A DNA stretch of 64,000 bases, taken from Euglena gracilis (taxonomy: Eukaryota > Euglenida > Euglenophyceae > Euglenales). The notes under the pieces are model-generated. The model made no database searches. It saw only the letters and a program-made list of their open reading frames with translations, and had not been told where the DNA came from. The position numbers and the translations under genes were made by a program. The stretch is taken from NCBI GenBank assembly GCA_039621445.1, contig CP154954.1, forward strand, positions 12,952,716-13,016,715. The letters are read 5' to 3'. Shown here piece after piece: positions 11,752 through 22,949 of this stretch (positions within the stretch are counted from its first letter, which is position 1; each line of letters opens with the position of its first letter).

Positions 11752-11966
11752 CCATGCTACATATGTATGAATGCATACACATGTGCCTCCCCCCCCTTGT
11801 CGTTGACACGGCGTGTCGTTGAAACATCCCCCGTGTCAACGACACTTTTCTGGAACACTACCTATTGAATCACAGTGACATTGACATGGCGTGTCGTTGA
11901 CACACCCCCCGTGTCAACGGCACTCTCCTGGAACATTGGCGTGTCAACGACAAGGGGGGGGGAGGT
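11752..11966. mobile_element. Foldback insertion with nested inverted repeats
   Basis: Compared with the empty R3 copies at 17,340 and 43,265, about 215 bp are inserted, flanked by AGTA at 11,748-11,751 and 11,967-11,970 (possible 4-bp target duplication). The outer arms CCT-C(8)-TTGTCGTTGACAC (11,786-11,809) and GTGTCAACGACAA-G(9)-AGG (11,941-11,965) are almost perfect complements. Between them the word GTGTCGTTGACAC and its complement recur several times, so multiple alternative hairpins are possible. There is no coding capacity. Confidence 0.75.
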
Positions 11967-12207
11967 AGTAAGTTTGACTGCTTCAACCTATGCCAATCAG
12001 CCAATCTCCCCCGCCGACAGCTTTTGTACCACTTTTGGACAGACTAAATTGCACAGCTTCCCACGCTTTCCCCTGCTTGGAGCACAGGCTTCTTCGGGTA
12101 TTCTAAAATGCTGGTGAGTGAATTTTGAAGTCAAACCTGCTGGTTCACGAGGGTCATGTGCGGATTTTGCGCATTTGTCGCAGTTTTTTAATTTGGTCCC
12201 CCCCCCG

Positions 12208-12239
12208 GGTTATTGGTCCTCATCAGGGACCAATAACCA
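12208..12239. repeat. Perfect 12-13 bp hairpin
   Basis: GGTTATTGGTCC - TCATCA - GGGACCAATAACC sits at the left of a stretch (about 12,195-12,530) that is extra in this R3 copy relative to 43,450-43,510. Confidence 0.75.
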
Positions 12240-12640
12240 ATTTAAACAATTTTTTTTTATCTTGGACCCCGGGGGGGGGGAAGGGTGGGTGGGCCGGCCA
12301 AGCCCACATTCCACCGGTGCTATACTTCGGCGCCGCAGGCACCAAACTTTTTTTGAAAAGAGTGCTTTTTTTCAGCCCCCATCCTCCTGAAATACCCCCC
12401 CCCCTAAAGTTGGCCTTTGGCCTTTTGCACATGGCCGCCGAAATTCTTGACATGCAGATTTGGCCCCCCTGATTTTGCCCCCCCCCGTCCGTACCTTCAA
12501 TCATGCCCCGGGGGAGGATGGGGAGGTAAGTGGAATCCAGACTGAAACTCGGTACGCTTCGGAGTAAAAAGAATTCACCAGAATCCCCGAAATATCTGTT
12601 TCCGAAGAAAACCTTCCCCAATTCCTTTGGGTGTCGGAGC

Positions 12641-12942
12641 CAGGCTTGTGCTTAGTTGGGTGCCTACCCCACGGGGGGGGGTGCTAGGGGCAGGCACCCT
12701 ATAGCACCCGTCCGACCCCCCCCCCGGAGGAGGTAGGGTTTTTTGGGCATGCCTGCACATAGCAGGCACCCCCCTCCGACCCCGGCGGCAAAGGTGCCCG
12801 GGGGTCCAGTAAAAAAATCCATTTTCAATGAAAAATTTCTGGTCCCCCCAGACCCCACCCCCTCCCCGGGGGTGTGCCTGCTGGGGACACCCTTTAGCAC
12901 CCACCCACCCCCCTCCCCCCCCGGTCGGTAAGCACAAGCCTG
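12641..12942. mobile_element. hAT-like MITE, CAGGCTTGTGCTTA termini
   Basis: Terminal inverted repeats are CAGGCTTGTGCTTA (12,641-12,654) and TAAGCACAAGCCTG (12,929-12,942). The 8-mer GTCGGAGC stands at 12,633-12,640 and again at 12,955-12,962, after 12 extra bases; the homologous R3 site at 17,585 has a single copy. So an 8-bp target duplication is likely, with 12 bp of filler or a ragged right end. The 302-bp interior is made of C and G runs around GTGCCTGC / GCAGGCACC words and encodes nothing. A related interior occurs at 27,120-27,295. Confidence 0.75.
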
Positions 12943-13144
12943 TTCAGGCTCCGAGTCGGAGCCCGGAAGCCGTGCTGCAAGCTTGCTACGATTGAGGTGT
13001 GGAAGCGGCACAAGCTGCTGGGAACCTTGCTAAGTGGTTGCCTCCATGGGCTGTTGATCACAGAGGCTTTTGCTTTTGGCCCTTGTTGGCGTTTCTATGG
13101 GTTTCCTCATTTGGAACCAACCTGTGTGCAAGCACCAATAACGC

Positions 13145-13800
13145 TGTTCTTCAAACTCATTTTTTTGTGTTGGGTATATCATTTTGTAAATTTCTGATCC
13201 ACAACTCTCTAATCCCATCGACAGAAATGCTTCTTTTGCATTTCCAACTCAGGCGAATTATCTTTGATGTGAAGTTGGGGAACGGGATCGAATTCCTCGG
13301 GTCGCCCGGTCTCCCCCTCGGGTTTCAAAGTACCCCCCACGGGGATCTGTGAAAACTGACGGGCCAGCGAACTTTTGTTGTGTTTGATGTTTTTTCAAAT
13401 GAACATGTTGAAACCGCGGCTCGTTTTCGGCGTCCCATTTTCCGGCCCTGGCGGTCTCTTCCTCACGCCGTTGTGCCTCTGCCACTTAGCCGGGGCACTC
13501 CCCCCCTCCGGTCTCCACCGCCAGCGCTGGTTGTACCTCCAGCGCTGGGCCTTCCACACGCGCCCAGCCACCGCGAGTCGCGCACTCTCGGTCTCTTCCT
13601 CCCGCCGTTGTGCCTCTGCCACTTAGCCGGGGCACTCCCCCCTCCGGTCTCCACCGCCAGCGCTGGTTGTACCTCCAGCGCTGGGCCTTCCACACGCGCC
13701 CAGCCACCGCGAGTCGCGCACTCTCGGGTGGCAAAGGGACCTTTCCACCCCTTGACTGACCCCGTGTGAATGCCGTGCAAGACAGCGACAAGAACGTTTG
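13145..13800. repeat. Repeat shared with 20,850-21,290 and 48,050-48,550
   Basis: Starts near TATATCATTTTGTAAAT and ends at TTTCCACCCCTTGACTGACCC. The same stretch lies inside block R4 in both 30-kb units, so this is a third, shorter copy. Shared landmarks are TTTTGCATTTCCAACTCAGG, GGGATCTGTGAAAA and GTGCCTCTGCCACTT. Frames are open on both strands because of GC-rich content; I do not call a gene. Confidence 0.8.
13453..13726. repeat. Two tandem 137-bp units
   Basis: 13,453-13,589 and 13,590-13,726 are nearly identical, from GGTCTCTTCCTC to GTCGCGCACTCTCG, differing by a C-run length and one substitution. The homologous sites at 21,080-21,225 and 48,358-48,495 have a single unit, so this is a recent local duplication. 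Confidence 0.9.
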
Positions 13801-15299
13801 GGTGGTTGATGTGCGCAATTGTTGATTGTGCCTCATTTTCAGACTAAATTGCTGTGGGTGAAGGGCACCTTTAAACTCATTTTTTTTCAGGACATCCTGG
13901 AAATATTGCTTATTTTGATGTTTCAGGCCACAAGAAATGGTTTTTCCTAGATTTAATTGCTGATGTCCAGATTTGGCTCTTCAGACTGATGGGGGGTCTG
14001 GGAACCCCCAGGAAGCAAAAACAAAAACCTTATTTTTATTCTCCGGCGCGTTGCATAAATTTTATGTACATTTTTGCTCGTTTTTCAAAAAGAAAATATA
14101 GAAAAACATAATTTTGGGGTATTTTTTCTCAAGTCTTCTTTCTCGAGTCCAAAATTTTCCGGCGCCTTTTTTCCCCCAGGAGGGAATCCAGCCTCCCCTC
14201 CTCCGGGGGTATCCAGGCCAGTCCTCCCCCTGTCTGCCACTTCATAATCTGGTCGACCCCCCTCCTGGTCAGAGACAAAGCAATGTTTTACCGACCGCGT
14301 CCCTGGTCACAGACCAACATTCATGGCCGTTCAACTGGGGGAGGACGTTGTTGGGGGTTGAGAACACGTCGAGGCCAACCTGGACACCATTGAACAATGC
14401 AACCCCATTCCCGGTGATCAGGTTTCCTCATAACTTTTCACAAAACAACCCTGGGGGGGTCGACTGCAGCTAGTCCAAATTTGATTTGGGCCCCGGGGGT
14501 TCCGCTTGCAGGCTAGGTGGTGTTTTTTTTTTTAACAAGTGATTGGCACGAGGAAATATTTTATTTGACCTCCCAAAACCTTCCAAAATACCCGTTTTGT
14601 ATTTTTTGGAATGTGTTTTTTTTGGACAAAACCAGCCGAAAAGAGACTCACCAAACTCCCATTTCCACCTGGGCAAGCAGCCAGTTTTTTCCGATTGGGG
14701 GACCTGGGGGACCCGGACCCCGAGCCGTTCAGGAGAGAGGGGTCCAGCTGGTGGCTTTTCCGGTTTCTGGTTTTCAAAGCCCCTCGGGATCCCAAGGCAA
14801 AGTGTGGCTCTGATAATGCAAAGTGGTGTGGGTTTGTATGTGTGTATATGTGCGGGTTTATGGTTGTGCATGTTTGTGTGTTTGGTTTTGATTACGGGTC
14901 TTCAAGTCTTGATTTTGCATTGCAAGTTGTCCCATCGTGCTGGTTTTTCGCTTTGGCACTCGGTTCCCGCTCCACTTGGACCTTTACACCTGCAATCTGA
15001 CTAAGTTTTTCAAACTCATTCGTTCCGCCCTGCTTGCTGTATGTGCTACCTGAAGAGAACAGTTTCTTCCTTCCCACCTTTCGTTGCACTGCGACCAGTT
15101 TGACCGTGCCATACCTTTGCCTGTGGTAGTGTGTGAGGGTGCTTGTTTTAGTGGGCGTGTGTGCAGTGTCAACTGAACTGTGCTCCAACCCTCCACTCCA
15201 CTGGTGAGAGTGTGACGGAAAACTGCTTTTTGCTTTTTTCCTTTGTCTGGCTCCCTGTTTGTGTTTTGAGGTGCCTACGACGCACTTATAGAAAATTTG

Positions 15300-15395
15300 C
15301 CGAAAATGGCCGAAAATGACGTTTTTTGCTCCATGAGTGGGGATCCCGAAAAGGGCCGAAAATGGCCGAAAATTGCCGAAAATTGCCGAAAATGG
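15300..15395. repeat. GCCGAAAATG short tandem repeat
   Basis: Repeated 10-mers GCCGAAAATG / GCCGAAAATT. The same word forms another small array at 16,511-16,545, and related GGCCTAAAATG words occur at 43,790-44,010 and 51,258-51,295. Confidence 0.8.
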
Positions 15396-15659
15396 AAAAA
15401 AATTGCTGCAAAAATTTTTTCGCCTTTTTTTTTTGCCTAGCGGTTGCTTTTTTCCTAAGGGGCCAATTTTCAGTGCGACTGATTCTTGTCTCTATGCAGC
15501 CTCTCTTCTCCTGCCATTGTGCCTGGACCTGGAACACATCCTGCTCAAAGAACCACCTCCAAATGGGTTTTTTTTTTGTGCCAAAGCTGGAGGTTTTGAT
15601 GGCATTTCACAAAGAGATTTTTGAAAGATGTTGTAAGTGCGATGGCCTCAAGCAACATC

Positions 15660-16053
15660 CAGGGTTCGATATAAGGAGGGCGTACATGGTTTAGGTGGGG
15701 GGGTGTCCCCCCCACCCCCCCCCCCCCTCCTGGCCCGCAGGGGGGGGTCCGGACCACCCCCCACCTGCAAGGGGGGTCCGGACCGACCCTCGGGGGCAAA
15801 AATTGACCCCCCCCAAAAAGGGTCAATTTTTTCCTCCGGCGCTTTGCGCCGAAAATTTTTTGCATTTTTGGCACATTTTTGCCCAAAAAGTGCCCAAAAT
15901 GGCACTTTTGGTCGTTTTGGGGGGTCAAAAATTTTCGGCCACCCTGACCGCGCACCTGTTTAGGTGGGGGGGGTGTCCCCCCCCCCCCCCCCTCCTGGCC
16001 CGCAGGGGGGGTCCCCCCCCCCCCCCCCCCACCTGTCCTTATATCGAACCCTG
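15660..16053. mobile_element. hAT-type MITE with 18-bp TIRs and 8-bp TSD
   Basis: Perfect 18-bp inverted ends CAGGGTTCGATATAAGGA (15,660-15,677) and its complement (16,036-16,053) are flanked by the identical 8-mer GCAACATC (15,652-15,659 and 16,054-16,061). CAGGG termini with 8-bp duplications are diagnostic of the hAT superfamily. The 394-bp interior has no transposase. It has two copies of TTTAGGTGGGGGG followed by long C runs and CCTCCTGGCCCGCAGG (15,690-15,740 and 15,959-16,005), plus GGTCCGGACC palindromes. Mobilisation would need a transposase supplied elsewhere. Confidence 0.9.
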
Positions 16054-16769
16054 GCAACATCCCGCTCGCGAAACTGAATGACGGAAGTCCTCTAAGAAAT
16101 TTGTTTCTGAAGTATATGCATTTCGATGGCTGGTGGATCCCATCAACCTTTGTGGCTTTTGGTGAGTCTCATCCACGCCAAAAGCCACATAAAAATGTCC
16201 ATCACGAAGGAGGTCATTCAACTTTCTCTGACCACCCCTGCCCCACCAATGATTTCGTTCACAATTATGTTTTTGGTCCTTTTTGACAAAAGGGGTTGAT
16301 CCCACAAAAGTTCAATGATTTAGCCTACGGTTGGCATTCCTCAAGGTCGCCATCGCTTACCTCTTTGCACCTCACACACAAAATTATAAGTTAGATGTTT
16401 GCAAATGCTTAGCGCACTTTCACCCAGACGGATGATCGTCTCAACATGGTGGAGGAAACTTTGGATCAAGGATTTAACGTAATTTTACCCTCCCCCCACC
16501 TATAGGAAAAATGGCCGAAAATGGCCGAAAATGGCCGAAAGTGGCAAAAATCAGGGGGTCAACAAGAGGTGCTTGGTACCTACCCCCACCCATGAAACCC
16601 CCTTGCCCAATGTACAGGAGGTCCGAGCCTTCCAGTTTGTCAGCTCTTATAGCATTGCGGATGCTCATACACTCACGCTCAAAGGATTAGCCCAATTCAG
16701 ACTGTCTAGATTTCATTTTGGTGTCCAGCAGGCTTGGGGGGAAGGTACATGAAGTATTACTGCACAATA

Positions 16770-16822
16770 AAAATAAAAACAACAAGAATAATAATAATAG
16801 TAACAGTAATAATAATAACAAT
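16770..16822. repeat. AAT/AAC-rich microsatellite
   Basis: Imperfect AAT and AAC triplets inside R3b, absent from the other R3 copies. Confidence 0.8.
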
Positions 16823-17849
16823 GAACCTGTATTTTTATGGATTCCAGGTCATTTAGCATTCCCCGTCTGGAAAGTGGTCAACCAACTATGGTGGGTCGGG
16901 CGTGAACCAGCAGTGCTTGACGGACAAGATACCGGAAGATTTGGCACAATGCTGCACTACGTTTTCATGGCATCGCCCCTTTCTAACCCATCGTGGAACC
17001 ATGGCATCCTGCTGAAGCGTCCCCAACAGGCTGCATCATTGGTTGAACACTGGTTGCAGTCTATTTCACTCGAGTTGGATTGGACATTGCGATGGTCCAT
17101 CTGCATGAAAAACTCACCTTCAGCTAACCCCGACCAGATGTTCTGCTCCCCTTTATATTTTGGTGGGATTTCAAGATACTCTGGGGATTTTTCATTTGGG
17201 GAGGGAGTCATTGGTTTTTTTGGGTGATTCATACAAAATTCGTTTACACCCTATGTGCATTTATTTTATCCAAAATGGGCGTTTTCTGGTACAACTTCCT
17301 GAATTTCTGGGACAATGAAGGGGGTATGCTTTCGGAAGTTGAAAGTAGCAGTTTGACTCAACCTCTGTCCATCAACCAATAGCCCCCGCCGACACCTAAT
17401 TGTAGCTTTCCCCTGCTTCGAGCCCAGGGTTCTTCAGTTGTTCTGAAATCCTCAATTTGTGTGTGGATTTTGAAGCCAAACCTGCTGGGTACGAGGGTCA
17501 TGTGCGGATTTCACCCAATTGTCGCTCAGTTTTGTTTCGGAGCCCGAAAACTCTGTTTCCGAAGAAGTCTCTCTCTTCCTTTGGAAGTCGGAGCCCGGAA
17601 GCTGTGTGGCAAGCTTGCTACCATTGAGGTGTGGAAGCGGGACAAGCTGCAGGGAATCCTGCTCAGTGGTTGCCTCCATGGGCTGTTGACCATGGCTGCC
17701 TTTGCCTTTGCCTTTGGCTCTTGCTGGCTTTACTATGGGTTTCCTCGGTTGGAACCAACCCTTGTGCCTAGTTGCCGTGTGCCAAGTACCTAAAATGGCC
17801 CAAAAAGCCTTCTTCGACCGAATATGCTTAAAATGTTTTCACCTTTGCC

Positions 17850-18240
17850 TAAAATTGTGTTATATGGACGCAAATGTGCCCACAAACGTTCGCGCACCCA
17901 CACAACACAATTTTCTCATTCAAGGGTCGGGCTGCAGCGCTTATGAACGGACAGCGTCGATAAACGGCGTGACAAAGGAGCCGGGGCCGCGCGAACCAGC
18001 GGACCGGACCGTCCAGAAACATGATTTGGTGGGTTTGTCACACCGTTCGTCGAGTTCATGGGCGCCAAAGCGCGCACGACAACACAATTGTGGTTGTGCA
18101 CACAAACGTGCGCAGAAACGAAATATTTTTATGGGTTCTGCATGGTCGATAAATGCTGTGACAAACCACAACCTTCAAACGCCGGCAGTGGTTCTTGTGT
18201 ACTAAAGCGCACAGCGTGTCGTTGGTGGACGAGAAGGGCA
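17850..18240. repeat. Large imperfect foldback repeat
   Basis: 17,850-18,035 is a diverged copy of 7,960-8,150, including the smaller palindrome. From about 18,028 the sequence runs back as an inverted copy: TTTGTCACACCGTTCGTCGA (18,031) faces GATAAATGCTGTGACAAA (18,150). CAACACAATTGTGGTTG marks an inner centre near 18,086. Confidence 0.65.
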
Positions 18241-18308
18241 AATGAATTTCCAGACATGAAGTACCAGAAATTCATAAGTGGTTCATTTGCACCTGAACGG
18301 CCACAAAT

Positions 18309-18391
18309 TGAACGACTGAACCGAACTGAACTGAACGACGACTGAACGACTGAACGAATTCAACTGAACTGACTGAACTGAACTGAACGAC
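18309..18391. repeat. GAACT/GAACGACT short tandem repeat
   Basis: Repeated ACTGAACTGAACGACTGAAC words of 5-9 bp period over about 80 bp. Confidence 0.85.
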
Positions 18392-21300
18392 ATGACGCGC
18401 GCTTGGCGCAAATGAACCACCAATGGAGAAGTGAAAGAGCGACATCATTGGACCCCAGGGTTGTATGAGGTACGTGGTGGGGGGATCACCTCTTCCCAGG
18501 GGGTAAGGTGGCAGGGGGTCGCAGAGATTTTATCACTTTTGTGGGTGAGAGCGAAGATCACCCCTGGGCAAATGGGGGTCCCTGTCGAACCCCCCCCCCC
18601 GGGGTTCGGGCCACCTCGAGAACCGGAGGATTATCACCATTATCCCGGCCCGGTTCCTGGATTTTTTTTTCAGTTACCATCCCAAATTGATTTTTGCTGC
18701 AAAGAGTTATTAATCAAAATCTGGTCAATTAGGGCACCAGACGAGGCCACCAGAGGCAGAGGGTGGCAATCTGCCCCGGAATGACACACCTCAAAACAAA
18801 AAAAAGGGCCCACCCAAACCCCAAGGACGCAATTCCACCAACCTGCCAGGGTCACCGCTACCGCCGACGTTGTTGTTCGCTTGGGGGGCACAGTTCTTGC
18901 AATCTGAAGTGTGCCACTGGTTGAATGACTCTCCTTCCCAGCCTGCCATGGGGTTGACTCCGGGCTGTATCAGATCTCCTCGCTCTCCCCAACCCTGACA
19001 GCTTTTGCGGGTCATTTGCCTTAACGTTCTGAACCATCAAATGTGTTGGAGGGAGTTGCTTGTTGTGCACTTCATTGGCGATTTTCCACGATTCCAGTGA
19101 TTTTGTTCAGCAGAATGACAAAAGATTGTGCTTTGTTCCTGTTCCAATGAGCGCATGAACCGGGCATTTCCCCCTGACCATGAACTGACCATGAAATTCA
19201 AACAGAGCAGCCACGGAGGCCTTTCAAACCCATGGGGAGATGTACCTCCCCACAACGTGGGAACGTGCCTTCAACCAAAAGATGGCGTTTTGCACTTGCC
19301 CGGGAATATCTGTGTCGGGTGTGCTTCCCAACTCCTCTGTGACATGATGAAGGGGCAGTGCTCAGGGGGATTTTTTAAAAGTATCTGAAGCGTGTTTTCA
19401 AGTAATTTCTGTTTTTAGCATTGTTTTCTTTTTTCTGCTTTTTTTTCTTTGTTTCAAGTTGGCAACTCCGGGGCTGTCAAAGGTTGAAGCGCCACAGAGC
19501 GGCTCGTGCAACACATAATAAAAAAGGAACTAAACGAATTAGAATATGACTAAAGAAAGTCAACATAAAATAAGAATAACGACAAAAATTCAAAAATAAT
19601 TTATTAGATAAATACCAAAAATATATGACAAGCAAAAAATATAGAAACCATAAAAATATGACACAAATCGAAATGATGAAACAAATTAAAGCAAAATAAA
19701 TATAAATGCACACAGCAGGCAGCATCTGGAGCATGATTTGTGCTGCATCTCCTTTGAAGTTCTGGGCATACCCCATTTTGTGGCCTGACAGATGATTCCA
19801 CCTTTCGCTTTCAGGAATCCGAAGCTGTTTTCTTTAGGACCCTGAAGGGGAGTCCAGCCGTCCGGCTGCAGAGGTGCCGGCTGGAGTCCCCCCTTTTCAG
19901 CTGAAAAATTACGGTAATAAAAAAAACCGAACAACCACCCTGAAAACACCCGCTTTTGACCATATTCAGACCAATTTTCACCAACTTGCTTCCGGAAAAG
20001 GATCCTCCAGCCCACCTCCCCCATAACCTTCTACACCCATTTTGTGATGGCATTTTTTTTACCCCCCCTAACTTGGTCAGAAATGCCCCAAACGAGTGGG
20101 GTTGTCTGCGTGTCTCTCCTCCTTCCCCGGAAAATCGCCGCCGCGGGGCCCTCACGGTCACACGCCCCCCAGGCTGGTGCCCTGCTCCGGGGCGTGTGCC
20201 GGCCCCTCACTTGCCCCCGCTGCTTTCAGCCTGGGTCGCCTCCATTCAGGGTGGGACGTGCTGCCGGCTGCCCAGGTGTGGGATATGTCATTTTCCGGAA
20301 AGCTACCATGGAAGCTGGGGACCAGCCTCCGTCTCGTGCGTGTAGTCTCCTCTTCCTAACCGGGGGTTTTCACTTTGCACCTTGTTTTTCACAAGAAAGA
20401 TTGATGGTTTTTTTTTGGCAATGAAGGTGTCCGATGTCCATTTTCCCTAACCACAGAGCCCCTCTCCAGGCTTATGGTTGGGACAGTTTATTGTGGTATA
20501 ACTTTTGTGGTTATTCAGACTCGTTGGCTGTTTTGGTTTGGCAAGATTTTTGCTGTGTGTTTTGTTGGTTTCGAGAGCTTTGCTTAGAAGTGAGTTTCAT
20601 TCAATACAATTGCTTGATTTGGGACCGAATTTTCAGCTGAAACCATTGCTACCCTTTATTTTTGCTATTTTTTCCAGAAATCGAAAATTTCAAATCCTCA
20701 TGCTCCCAAAGATTCAAAGCGTCCTGTTTCCTGATGATTTGATAACAACACATTTCTTTTAGGCAGCCCAAACGTTCAGTCTGGAACAATTTTCAGTATA
20801 GTTTCCTAATTGATGCATTGTGTTTCTAGCTTAAAATTTTTTTTCAGCAAAATATGTTGTATATCATTTTGTAAATTCTGATCATTAATTCCTCAATTGA
20901 CAGAAATGCTTCTTTTGCATTTCCAACTCAGGCAAATTGTTCTTGATGTGAAGTCGGGGAATGGGATCGGGTCGCCCAGTCTCCCCCTCGGGTTTCCAAG
21001 TGCCCTCCACGGGGGATCTGTGAAAACTGACGGGGCGCCAGCCGGCGTCCCATTCTCCGCCAGCACTGCCGGCCCACCCTGGCGGTCTCTCCCTTCCAGC
21101 GTCGTGCCTCTGCCACTTGGCTGGGACGCTCCCCCTCCGGTCTGCACCGCCAGCGCTGACTGCACCTCCAGCGCGCCAGGCCTTCCACACTCGCTCAGCC
21201 ACCGCGCTTCGCGCACTGTCGGGTGGCAAAGAGACCTTTCCACCCCTGGACTGACCCCATGTGGAAAGCCGTGCAAGACAACCGTTCAAGAAACTCTCTT

Positions 21301-21948
21301 TTGCTCTTTGCCAGGAACCATTTCAATGCGCTATTTGCAAGGGTGGTCCAAGGGCTATCGAACCAACATTTTTGATATTGAATGTTCTCCAAAATCAAAA
21401 AGCAAAAAAAAACACTTTTTTTTTGAGTTCTGGAGTTGGACAGATAGAAATCGTTTTTTTCTTCTTGGATTTGGCTCCTTTTTGGCGGGATTTTGTGCTT
21501 TGTTTTTTTTTGTTTGGTCGGAGAAAATTCTGCCAATCCGAAGTATTTAAGCCTTTTTGAAGCATTATAAATTTCTCAAAAAAGGACTTAAAAAATAATG
21601 CCTGGCCAGGAGGGAGGGGGCTGGTGTGGACAGGGCTAGCCAGACGGGATCAATTAAACCGGAAAGTCTCGTGAAAAAACACCCAATGTAATCAACTCCT
21701 TTGTGAGCAACCCCCAAATTTCGCATTTGCACACCAACCAACCAAGAGGCTCAGCGTGTTTGGAGCTGGAAAATGAAGGTGATGAAATTGTGGTATATTT
21801 CACTTGTATTCTTATGGTGCTGAACCCTGTCCACATAAACATTGCTGGTGCCTTTCGGGGATTGGTGTGCGCAAATGCTGCAAATCAACCATATGCAAAC
21901 ACGGTGCATTTTTTGGACAATCATTTGCACTTTTCTCTGCCGAAACAA

Positions 21949-21971
21949 ATATATATATATATATAATATAT

Positions 21972-22019
<48 letters not shown>

Positions 22020-22021
22020 TA
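21949..22021. repeat. (TA)n microsatellite
   Basis: About 70 bp of TA with three interruptions. It lies at the junction of the segment inverted between the R4 copies. Confidence 0.95.
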
Positions 22022-22540
22022 AACATAAAACACCACAGAGTCATTTTTTTGCAAGAAATCTTTTTTTTTCAAAAAAAAACGATAAACACCATACACCATA
22101 GTCACGCCAAAAGAAAGCGTCACAAAAAAAGACATGGTTTGTTTCCCCAATTGAATATTTTTATTTCATGATGTGATTACTGCTTCTTCATCGTCTATGT
22201 ACGCATTCGCGCACACTACCGTCAGTTTTACTGTGGTGTGGGTGTCACAGAGTTTAAACATCACTGGGATAGTTATAGACACTGAATTCTACCGATAATT
22301 GGTGGCAGTCCTCCTATGTCTTTTATACCCTCATCAACCATCAGTGGCAGATTTAACAGCCAGTTTCTACCTGTTTTATTTGTTGCTTGTGAATTTCCTC
22401 TCTGTTTGTAACCAACTTCAAAAAAAACCTTCACAACGCATTGCAGGGCTTCAGAAGCAACCAAAGGGTGGATATGTCACCCCACCCCCAAAAAACCACC
22501 TCCCGCAAGCAGTTGTCAAGGAAAGAGAAGGACCGGGGTT

Positions 22541-22573
22541 GTGTGTATGTGTGTGTCTGTGTGTGTGTGTGTC
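22541..22573. repeat. (GT)n microsatellite
   Basis: GTGTGTATGTGTGTGTCTGTGTGTG-type tract. The R4' counterpart near 50,610 is instead a TACA/TATG tract. Confidence 0.9.
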
Positions 22574-22770
22574 TCACCCCCCCGTCAAACAAATTGTTAA
22601 ATTGAAATGAAAATTAAGAGTATTTGATTAAGATTTGAATTATATTAGAACAGCAGACCCAAAACAACGATGGGCCCAAAAATTACCTGTTATTGTTTGC
22701 ACAACCTTTCATGATCACATCTTTTTTGGTGTCTGACACGGTACAATAAGCAACATTTTTTGTTCCACAG

Positions 22771-22935
22771 GGGCGTTTTGTTCCTGCAACGCGTGCCGAT
22801 GACCGCCAGCAAAGCCACCGCGCCGCGGCCGCCCCAGCCTGCCAAGCTCGTAGTCTGCCTGAAGGGCCCGGCTGCCAAGCGGTCCGCGACCAGAGGGGGC
22901 CCGTGTCGGTACCACTCCTGCCTCAACTCCTGCAA
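22771..22935 (+). CDS. GC-rich exon-like segment, unknown protein (copy 1)
   Basis: A sharply GC-rich island follows a good splice acceptor (TTTTGTTCCACAG, ending 22,770). The plus frame reads VPMTASKATAPRPP then a K/A/G-rich stretch, and stays open to a stop at 23,000. The second copy at 51,135-51,240 keeps the acceptor and the frame, with an in-frame 27-bp deletion. A minus frame is also open and also partly conserved (ALLAVIGTR), so the strand is not certain. I do not recognise the protein. A possible donor is GTGTGT at 22,936. Confidence 0.35.
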
Positions 22936-22949
22936 CGTGTGTCAGCATC

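Larger units (their letters stand above)
9895..13140. repeat. Block R3, copy a
   Basis: One of four copies of a 1.3-3.3 kb repeat (others: 13,978-17,790, 39,080-40,375, 41,490-43,790). Ordered landmarks are GTCGACTGCAGCTAGTCCAA (10,218), ACCTGGGGGACC (10,449), a GT-rich tract, TTTACACCTGCAATCTGAC, GTGCTTGACGGACAAGAT, CCCCCGCCGACA and GCTTGCTACGATTGAGGTGTGGAAG (split here by insertions). The GT-rich position is conserved in all four. This copy carries insertions at 11,752 and 12,641. It may be an old transposable element, but no transposase or clear termini are visible. Confidence 0.75.
13978..17790. repeat. Block R3, copy b (interrupted)
   Basis: Left part 13,978-15,240 and right part 16,590-17,790 correspond to 9,895-11,000 and 11,130-13,140 of copy a. 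About 1.3 kb of other sequence (15,270-16,590), including a MITE, lies between. Landmarks are GTCGACTGCAGCTAGTCCAA (14,459), GTGCTTGACGGACAAGAT (16,914) and GCTTGCTACCATTGAGGTG (17,614). The minus frame 17,452-17,679 and the plus frame 17,461-17,793 overlap, and neither is preserved across all copies. Confidence 0.75.
18690..22945. repeat. Block R4, first copy
   Basis: Collinear with 46,310-51,245. Landmarks in order: GCACCAGACGAGGCCACC (18,733), CAATCTGA(A/G)GTGTGCCACTGG (18,900), CAGAAATGCCCCAAA (20,079), TTTTGCATTTCCAACTCAGG (20,914), ATAATGCCTGGCCAGGAGG (21,595), GCAGTCCTCCTATGT (22,306) and CGCCAGCAAAGCCAC (22,805). One internal segment (about 21,712-21,945) is inverted relative to the second copy. 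Apart from the GC-rich exon-like stretch at its end I see no convincing gene; frames at 20,044-20,424 and 20,897-21,550 are not kept in the same phase in copy 2. Confidence 0.8.
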
